A stretch of DNA of 64,000 nt from Ligula intestinalis (lineage: Eukaryota > Platyhelminthes > Cestoda > Diphyllobothriidea > Diphyllobothriidae), in contig JAYGXS010000010.1 in NCBI GenBank assembly GCA_036362985.1, forward strand, positions 6,082,871 to 6,146,870, in the 5' to 3' direction. Each line of letters opens with the position of its first letter. The stretch's first letter is position 1. A program made the translations under genes and the position numbers. Below the pieces are notes generated by a model. It had not been told where the DNA came from, made no database searches, and was given only the letters and a program-made list of their open reading frames with translations. This document shows, in pieces, positions 56,389 through 64,000 of this stretch.

Positions 56389-57380
56389 TTTTGTCCAATA
56401 ATAGGTATCCCTGCTTAAACAATTCCTGTAAGTATGTTGATAGTGGGCTTTCTTTATTATTGTGAGGCTGTTTAAGCTTCAATGAAGAAAGAATATCAGA
56501 AATAATTGATTTACCAAAACTTTGTTATAAACTGCAAATACATTACGATTTTAATGGCTTAATTTACTCAAATACATTGATAATGATACTCGGACCCATT
56601 TTAGGGTAATTTGCCCTCAGCAAAAAAATTCCGAAAAGTGTTGACCGTCTGGTTTTTATAAGTGCTTAGTTCCAGGAAAAAAACTGCTAGTGCGTCTGCT
56701 GACAAGGTTTCGCCCAAGGACTTTAATTCCGTTTACCACTAAAAGTTTCAGCTGCCTCTTGTTTACTCCTCGAAAGGCTTATTTTAGATGAAACTGAAAA
56801 AATCACTCGGCACATTCTCAAGAGTTTAAGTTCCAAAAAAGGAACTGACAGTACCATTTATCCCTAGCGAGATAACGTCTGCATCTTTATGCTCTCATTG
56901 CTGATTTCAGACTCCTTAGTCCACTATAAGTTAGTTTACAGATGAACCATTCTAATCGTCCTGCACTTAAAAACATTCAGAATACCAAGAGAACCCACTG
57001 GTTGCACGAATTTTGAAAGGACACGAAAATATCCATTGATTTAGCCAAAATTTGAAACCTTTAAGGCTTGTTTATATAATTGAAATCACTTTTACTAGGT
57101 ATAAATTTGAAGCAAGCAAACACGGCAAAATTTATTTGTTTAAATAACTTTCGGAGAGCTTTTCGACTGCTTTCGGCGTTTGCATGAATAACCTAACAAT
57201 TGGAGAACACAGAATCGATAGTAGCAAGGTCATAATAAGGCGGGAAGGGAGGGGATTTAACAAAATAAGTGTGGCATGTATTTACCAGGGCAGTTGAAGA
57301 ATACTTACATGGTCTAATTGCTTATAAAAGTCGGGTTTCTCCCGCCGTTTATAGGCCATTTCAATAAAGCGCAGAGTCCG
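56389..57380. other. Intronic sequence without recognised features
   Basis: No motif recognised on either strand before the Penelope-like remnant that starts near 57383. Confidence 0.5.
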
Positions 57381-57382
57381 GT

Positions 57383-57945
57383 TTGTTTGTACTCGAACAA
57401 GAACTTGTGTACTTTACTCCATATAAAAGCCTTCCAGTTTATCGGCTAAAAGAAGCCTTGCCTTTGCACGCCTTATCAAACAGCGTCCATGAATTCACGT
57501 GGACTTGCAGATGCAAGTATATTGGCCATACGCAAAGGCAACTGGGGACCAGGGCTGCTGAAAGTTTGCCTTCTTGGCTTTTAAAACAAGAAAACAAAAT
57601 GCCCCGGTCACTCATTACAAAACACTTGTTAGACAGTGGGCACGCAGTGTGTAAGCAATTAGACCATGTGGTTAATCTTCAACTGCCCTGGTGAATGCAT
57701 GTCAGACGCTTATTCTTGTAGACTCTTATCCCGTCTTTTCGTCCTAAATTTAAAGGTTACACTACTTTTGACCATTCGCCGCGTCCTAATGAACTTGTTT
57801 TTATGAGTTTTGTGAAAATTCAAAACAACAACAATTTTACAGTTGTTATGTTACTCGTGCAAAGAGAGAAAGTGGTTTAAAATTTCTCTCAAAATCTGTT
57901 TGCAAACAAATAAATTCTGCCTTTTTTGCTTGCTCTAAATGCGTT
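57383..57945 (+). mobile_element. Penelope-like GIY-YIG endonuclease remnant with 3' end
   Basis: An open frame of 103 codons contains CRCKYIGHTQRQLGTRAAES (GIY-YIG core), LPSWLL, SLITKHLLDSGHAV and VCKQLDHVVNLQLPW. The middle of the tail (EAF-VIYKVP part) has been deleted. The untranslated end closes with AATAAATTCTGCC and TTTTGCTTGCTC, as at 45110-45140. Confidence 0.75.
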
Positions 57946-60330
57946 TGTATAGGTTTGACAGCGTCCCATAACTAGTAATGCACTGATTTCTGTCATAAAG
58001 TACAATTTTAAAAGGTTGTCTGCAGAAAACTTATCGTTTTCTGGATAAGTTTTGTTATATTTTTTATGCTAACTGTGCAGACGCCAGCATCGTGCCGGGT
58101 CACATCAAAAATAATAATATAAGTGCCCTCTGTTTTAGTTCTTTTTAAAAACGGTCACTACGGTAGGCAACAGACAGGTCCTAGCAAGGTTTACCAAACC
58201 ACATTAATTATCACCAAACCTGCACTATAAGGGCGATTTAAAAAAAATTTCGCTTTCTTTTAACCTTGTAGAATTTTATGGCAGCCCCGTTAATGCACTT
58301 CTGACTGGCTTTAAAAGAACCTTCTCGAAGCGAAGAAAGAACTATCATATCAGTAATCTATTTTTGACAAGCACTAAAGTGGTTTATTTATTTGCTCAGA
58401 AACATGTTCCAATTGGCCAATCTATCTTAACTTCTATTTATTGCATTGTTTGAAAGCGTCACTAGGGCAGGGATTAGCTTAACGAGATCGCTGTGGCAAT
58501 AGAATTTGCGACTTAAGTGTCTATTCTTATTTTACTTCGTTGCTCATAAACTTTCTAATGAAGATAAATTTACACTTCCAAATCAATCTTTTTCGCGGCT
58601 ATTTATAAAAGTCACTGAGGTGTTAATGCTCGTAAAAACTGTTGAAGTGGGAGCTGCAGTAATATCGTGAGCGTGATTGTGGATACATAATTGCAGTTAT
58701 AAATTTATGAACAGTTGTGCTTTTCGAAATCTATTGTATATTGAGGAAAATGTTATTACGAATTAGCAGATGGCTAGCATGCTTCTTTTAGGTTGTTTGT
58801 CCAGCTCACGAAGCATATCATTTTTAGCTGTTTTATGTCGGTAAATTGTAACTATCGTTGGTAGATGAACATAAGTAACCAGTATCATTCTAGATATTGT
58901 TATATGCTTGCAAATAAAAATAAGAAGTGCTTTACAAACGCTTTGAATGGATATCACCACCATGTGCGCATTATAAAAAGCATTGAAGATCAACGGTGTT
59001 ATAAATGCGTAGAATTTAAGAAGTGAAATACGTTTTTCAATTCTGAACTTAAGGGAAAGATGGTGAGACTCTAGAATCGACCGATTCTTTAAAATCTGTG
59101 GACCCATGAGCAATATCAGAATTTTCAAAAAAATTCTATAAATTAAAATGAAATTACGCATTTTACGTTTTTTTTACCCTCAAACTTACATTAAAATCGT
59201 CGCACTCATTGCTACAAGCTTTTCATACTTCGCTGTAGTAAATTTAATGTCTATTGTATGCACAAAAGTTGAGCTTTAATGAATAATAGAACAGATTCTA
59301 CAATACTAATAGGCGTGAGCAGCATTGGCTTATATTTTTCAGCGAGAAGGACACTAATTGTCAGTCGGCCGAATGAAAATCGCCAGAATAATTTTGTATT
59401 GGGCTACCGGTGATGTAAAGCTTCAGATTTGAAAGGTAGGCGCGGCAAAACAGTTGTCGTCGTAGGCGGGTGTTGTAACCGATACAATGTAGATACAGAT
59501 ACACATTATACGTAAAACTAATAATCTGGGTGTAGCCAGAAAGCATGGTATGAGTTCATCGAAATTGCCGTCAACAAGGTCGAGTAGCCAAAAAATGGTG
59601 AGAGATGATGAAGCCTAAATGAAAATGTATTAGGCGATGATATCTTGCGTCCTAATACCTCACAACAAACCCCTAGCCATGAACGACATGAACTTATTGT
59701 CGGAGTATTTCTGACCCTTTACTTCTTCACCCTTTTCCGTCCTTGTTTATCAATTAGGACGACAATTTGACTTTCATTAACTTTACTCTCCCTTATATTA
59801 TAACAATGCCTGATGATGAATTAATCGAGATCATTTGTGCGCCTAACATGAACTCTTGACTACGCTAAAGTTAGCTTTATATCGAATGTTCATTTAGTGC
59901 TCTAAATATTAAACAAACTAACAGCGTAATGAGGAAGAAGTTAAAATCCTGGAAAATAGTAAAGCACTTTTCTGTCGCATGAAGACAACATTGCTAAAGT
60001 ATCTACCCTCAGGTTAAGTCCTCCGATGAGGCAGTATGTAAACACTTTCCTGCCTTAATTAATTTAAAGCTTACAAGGGGAAAAGTAGAAAAACATACTT
60101 AAGTTAAGTTGGCAATTTTACAGATCTTGGGGTGCAAAAGTGATAGCCAAATCACTCGGAGATTGAAAGCTGGTGAATACGTTAATGTAGATTAACATCG
60201 TAACCGCTGTTAGGCTCCTTTTTCACACGGACAAATTTTTCTTCGAGCGTTAGTATTTTCGTCCTAGTAAGAGTAACAAAAATGCTTGACTAAGGTATTA
60301 TGATACGATTTAAAATACGGAAAAGTAACC
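57946..60330. other. Intronic sequence; one hairpin and one unrecognised open frame
   Basis: A perfect hairpin occurs at 58026-58053 (AAAACTTATC, 8-nt loop, GATAAGTTTT). A minus-strand frame of 132 codons (59161-58763) is AT-rich with two hydrophobic stretches and a basic end; no family is recognised and it lacks clear splice or start support. A weak CTGATGATGAATT near 59809 may be another decayed Penelope-like end. Confidence 0.4.
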
Positions 60331-60332
60331 AA

Positions 60333-61278
60333 CAGTACGCGCCAGAATTCGTGCAAAATGCCGAAATGTGCGAAAGATTTAAAAACCTTAGATTTATTGG
60401 CATTGAAACAGATTACGATACTGATTTTCGTGCAGTCCATTCTGAAGTTATTTCAGCCGTGCTACGATGTCGGCTTTTTAACAAGCTTATTTCTCACCCC
60501 GCACAAAGATACTTCTTAACTAATACGTGTTCTTATTATTGATGCTGACTGCGTTTATAAATTCAAATATGTTTTATGGAAAAAGGTGCATAAATAAATA
60601 TTTATTGTATTCGTTTTGGCAGAAAATACACCTCCTTTAAATCTTATACTGAAAGAAATAATATCGTTCGATTTTAAAAAGTTTATAAATGGGCGAATAA
60701 TGTTAAAACCTAATTACTACAACTCTTGAATTCAAGGTTTCCAAATTGAGCACTGTGTACATCCTGTTACAGTAAAAGTTAGCTTTTACCTTCATTCTGA
60801 GTAAGAAATCATATAGTTCTCATCAAATGTTGCAATATGTGCAGCATTAATAAATTGCGGTACGATATATTGTGAATGAACTCCTTTCAATCGTAAAAGT
60901 TCATGAATATTATTTTTTAAAACCGAAAGATACTCTTCCTTTGAGTATAAAATTTAAAGCAATCATTATTTGCTATCAAACGAGTAAAATAAATTTCTTT
61001 TTCATAAACGTTTTCCATAACATATATTTAAATTTATAAAGGCAGTCTAAATCACCGATAAATGCACCTACAATTTTAGTTGTTACGTTTTGCAGAACAC
61101 GCTTTTTGTTAGCGGTCAGAAATAAGCTTTCTTAAAAGCCCGAATATTATCATGACTGAAATAACCTCAGAATAGACTACACGATAATCAACGGCACCAC
61201 CTGAGTCAATACCAATAAGCGAAAGAGTATCAATCTTTCGCAAATGTCGGCAGGCTGCGCAACTGCTGACGCGTACTG
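60333..61278. mobile_element. TA-flanked long-TIR element, copy 6 (best ends)
   Basis: Both termini are clear: left CAGTACGCGCCAGAATTCG, right CGCGTACTG|TA. The arms are about 160 bp each: left AATGTGCGAAAGATT, GGCATTGAAACAG, GATACTGATTTTCGTGCAGT, CATTCTGAAGTTATTTCAGC; right in reverse complement CATTTGCGAAAGATTGATAC, GGTATTGACTCAGG, GTTGATTATCGTGTAGTC, TATTCTGAGGTTATTTCAGT. 946 bp; no transposase. It ends 90 bp from the first HCN coding exon. Confidence 0.75.
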
Positions 61279-61368
61279 TAATAAAAATATGACAAGATAT
61301 TGCCTTTTTTAGGACAGATATGCCATTTTTTTTCAAGGTTTTCAAAATGCATTAGTGCTTTAGCTTAC

Positions 61369-61841
61369 TTAAAACAGCTGTATGGATGAATGATCCAAGA
61401 GCGCATGGCTACAAGCCGTTTCTTCTCCATATTCACAGCCTGTTTTGTTCCAAAGAACTTTAAGCAGGCCTTATTTTCCTCGGGTGCGATTATAGTGAGA
61501 AAGTGCTCCTTCATGCTGTTTCTGCTTTCCAGCCGTGCTCTAGGCGTGCTCATCGTGTCCGAGTTTGGGGACTGTACATTGTCTTGTGACGTGCAAGACA
61601 TTCCGTAGAGGTTATCAGCACCACTGAAGCTATGACGCTGGTCAGACAGATGCCGTGGTCGTAAAAGTCGGCTCAGTCTCTGCCGGTGTCCAATCACGCG
61701 CTCTTCCCAAATCCGTGAGGCACGTGGAACGTTTTGGGGGCGGGGTTCCCGCCGAAACAGCCTCTCTGGCGTCAGGCTACGGGACGTAGGATTAAGCTCC
61801 ATGTTTTCCATGTTTATTCTTTGAGGTTGATCCATGGTCAT
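61369..61841 (-). CDS. HCN: HCN/Ih channel, first coding exon (N-terminus and HCN domain)
   Basis: Encodes the cytoplasmic N-terminus of a hyperpolarization-activated, cyclic nucleotide-gated cation channel of the plasma membrane. Residues 1-110 are low in conservation and rich in Arg, Ser and Pro. Residues 110-158 match the HCN domain that precedes S1: a K.FGTKQAV element near 130, a basic helix (MEKKRLVAMRSW) and the hallmark WIIHPYS at about 149-155. The start is bounded by an in-frame TAG directly before the first ATG (61841). The second ATG, two codons on, has the better context (ACCATGG), so translation may begin at M3. The exon ends TTTAA|GTAAGC, phase 2; the split Lys codon is completed by the first base of exon 2, giving SCFK-IYWN as expected for the family. 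The protein assignment is firm; the exact start is less so. Confidence 0.9.
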
Positions 61842-64000
61842 CTACGCTCCTGCAGTACAACAGGAACATGAACGAAAATCATTAAGTTTGCTTTTTTTTC
61901 TATGATTTACTGCATAGCATTTTAGAGCTTAGACATCACCAATTCAAAGCAGTACACTGATTCATGCAAGAAGACTTTATAGGTGTTGCCGGTACTTTAC
62001 ATTACACTGCTAAAATTCCCATTGGTTGTCGAGTAAAACAACCTGATTGGCTTATAATGCAACCGGCGCTAGGTGGCCTTATTAATAGGCATTTTACTTG
62101 CGTAAGAAGTATTTGTACTTGTTAACTTATGCCCTGACTTTGCGAGTAATATCTCGTTCGTTTAGTTTGCTATGCTGGAATAGCACTTATTTCAATTTTG
62201 AATGCATGCTTTGTCGGAATTTGGTGGTAGTACACTTTCATAGCAGGTTTAAGTGGTTAATTATTATATGCACTGGCTTGTATATCTGACAAAATATGAA
62301 AGTCAAAATTTTAGTTAGTGATTTACTACACATTTGAGGTTTTTCATTAATTTTTGAGTTGACTTAAGGTGCAAAATGCTGTTTATTAGAAAATAAATCA
62401 GTTCAGACAAGATCACGGTTGGGGCAAATAGTGGCTATATTGGGCTAATTCCAGCATTTGCTGAAATCCGACGAATTGCTTACGCTAGTGAACGCTTAAA
62501 ATTAATAAAAATCGCGAAGTTTATGAGCATATCTGTTTTGAAAATACAACATTTTGCTTTGCCTTCAATAAATTGAGGTAAGTGCGAGTATGAAATAACA
62601 AATTATAGCCAAGAAAAGAAAAGCAGACTCACTTTACAAATTTTAATTTGCACATACATTACATTTTTCATAAAGATATGTAATCAACATATCGAACCGC
62701 AATATGACTCTCTACATCGAAAATAAACGGTGGTTATACAAAATTTTCAGTCTTATCAGACGTTTTCTATGTAATACCGTTAAGTAAGTCCAGCCAACTT
62801 TTTTCAACATATGGGAGAGAATCAATGCATATATATGTATATATATACTTCAGACGGAACGGGTAGAAAATTATTATTTCCAGAAATATCGAAGCACATA
62901 CTATTCAGTCTGTTGTTGTCACACCGGTCGGACATAGACGTAAAGTATAAAACGTATACTGAGAACTGCAAAGTGAATTCTTTCAGGTTCAGCAAACGTT
63001 TACCCTAAATTTTTAGGGAATTCAAAAAACTCGACCAAGTATTTGTTTTCTATTTTGACATAAAACTTTAATGAAGGTGAAATACACTGATAAAAGACGC
63101 AAAAATGTCTGCTAAAATCGTTTTTAATGGGTAAATTTTTAACGAAACCTTTTAATTTGTTCGCAAATTTTTGTGTTGTTGACGTTAATTATTTCGGCAT
63201 TGATTTGGCGTGCTTAGCTTATTTTAAAACCCTGACGAGAGCAGACAACTGCATTAGAAAGAATGTCTAAAGACTCATTAAGCATGTAACTGCTAAAATA
63301 ATTAACTTTTTGGGAATTTTTTGGTAACCAGTAAAAAATTTTAGCATTTTTGGACAAAGGAATGGAAACAGTGAAATTACGAAATTGCTTAACAGAATTT
63401 GAGAAGCAATCTGAAACTCGTCGCATTCGAATTCTTAAAATAGTCCAAAAGGTTTGTGATCCAAGAAAGTTTTTCTCGTTATATAAAAGATGGTGCGAAT
63501 CCAATTTCCAGTTTAAACGCAATTTAAGTTGTAAGTAAAATATTAGCTCCTCCGTAAGTGGCACCCAAACTATTTGTTATTACTGCCAACTCCCTGGATC
63601 TGATTCCCATAGAAAATCCTTTTAGCTATCATCAGAAATTTGCACAAGGCAAAAAAGAAGATTTCCGTTCAAGAAAAAACTTGCTTTTCTACAGAATAAT
63701 CACATTGAACAAACGACTCCAGATAATTGATACGTGTCTTTGTTGGACAGGTATAATGTTGCTTCGACTGTTAAAATACAATCTAACTAGTACTTACATT
63801 GAGCATTTTTACTTATTCTGTATAAAGTAGCCGTTTTTGCGTTCCCTGCTTTAAACACATTTATATTTAAAATTATATCCGTCAGTTGTTATAAAGCCAT
63901 TATCTCAATTGCAAGGTTTGTTTATTGATAACAAGCGTTTTTATATTACTTAGTAGTAATTTGCCAACCAAACTGTTAATTTTTTTATTTCTGATACTTT
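61842..64000. other. Sequence upstream of the HCN coding region
   Basis: Apart from the candidate promoter, no gene or repeat was recognised. A short AT dinucleotide run lies at about 62828-62848. Overlapping open frames near 63214-63564 (minus, 116 codons) and 63350-63538 (plus) carry no known motif. Confidence 0.45.
61951..62050 (-). promoter_or_regulatory. Candidate HCN promoter: two CCAAT boxes, TATA-like box, Inr-like site
   Basis: Read on the minus strand, in order: CCAATCAG (62050-62043), CCAATGGG (62025-62018), CTATAAAG (61982-61975) and TCAGT (61960-61956). Spacing from the second CCAAT to the TATA-like box is about 36 bp, close to usual geometry. A start near 61958 would give a leader of roughly 115 nt before the ATG. 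The competing reading is that a pyrimidine-rich tract ending tgtactgcag at about 61850 is a splice acceptor, with a non-coding first exon further upstream. The elements are seen; promoter function is inference. Confidence 0.4.

Larger units (their letters stand above)
42827..61368 (-). other. HCN intron 1 (~18.5 kb)
   Basis: From the GTAAGC donor of the first coding exon to the tttgtag acceptor of the S1-S2 exon. Holds several Penelope-like remnants, a LINE, SINEs, three TIR-element copies and a 400 bp run of N. Confidence 0.85.

Noticed and set aside
55871..56482. Open frame spanning the N run as a gene
   Set aside because: Most of its length is unknown bases; the flanking residues show no family.
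59809..59850. Twelfth Penelope-like terminal hairpin motif
   Set aside because: CTGATGA is present but no GAAAC or clear stem follows.
61390..61608. Plus-strand frame opposite the first HCN exon
   Set aside because: Antisense shadow of the coding exon; no motif of its own.

Overview
This window is eukaryotic and comes from an animal, with long introns full of decayed retroelements. It carries one recognisable cellular gene: a hyperpolarization-activated cyclic nucleotide-gated (HCN/Ih) channel on the minus strand. Five coding exons are visible, in transcription order at 61841-61369, 42826-42663, 15932-15771, 13566-13469 and 4477-4328. Their phases chain without a break (2, 1, 1, 0, 0), every junction is GT-AG, and together they encode about 349 residues: a variable N-terminus, the HCN domain, S1 to S5 and the start of the S5-pore turret. 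The pore helix, selectivity filter, S6, C-linker and cyclic-nucleotide-binding domain are not in the window and should lie beyond position 1. Introns are about 18.5, 26.7, 2.2 and 9.0 kb, plus a fifth intron of more than 4.3 kb.

The exons read most like protostome HCN channels (KLIAK.YLR.WFFLD in S3, HAG.AL.ILR.AKLLSL in S4, GHW..CLQF in S5). The repeats are Penelope-like elements with GIY-YIG tails, a LINE of the FLDYSSAFNTIP type, and tRNA-derived SINEs. A flatworm host is plausible, but that is inference and not proven here.

Layout by region. 1-4.3 kb: terminal intron holding an array of a ~0.82 kb repeat. 4.3-13.5 kb: exon 5 and intron 4 with Penelope-like (PLE) fragments, a possible solo LTR and a dispersed repeat. 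13.5-15.9 kb: exons 4 and 3 with a head-to-head SINE pair between them. 15.9-42.7 kb: intron 2, with copies of a TA-flanked element bearing long terminal inverted repeats, two ~1.25 kb direct repeats, a repeat carrying an unrecognised minus-strand reading frame, a 220 bp fold-back element, SINEs and several PLE remnants. 42.7-61.4 kb: exon 2 and intron 1, with a PLE just beside exon 2, the best preserved PLE endonuclease (48.2-48.9 kb), a LINE (53.7-54.9 kb) and a 400 bp assembly gap. 61.4-64 kb: first coding exon and a candidate promoter.

The HCN gene is the only functional unit I can support. All other coding-like stretches are mobile-element remnants or unrecognised open frames. Two patterns deserve attention: a repeated 3'-terminal hairpin motif of the PLEs that resembles hammerhead ribozyme cores (eleven sites), and the TA-flanked long-TIR family (six sites).
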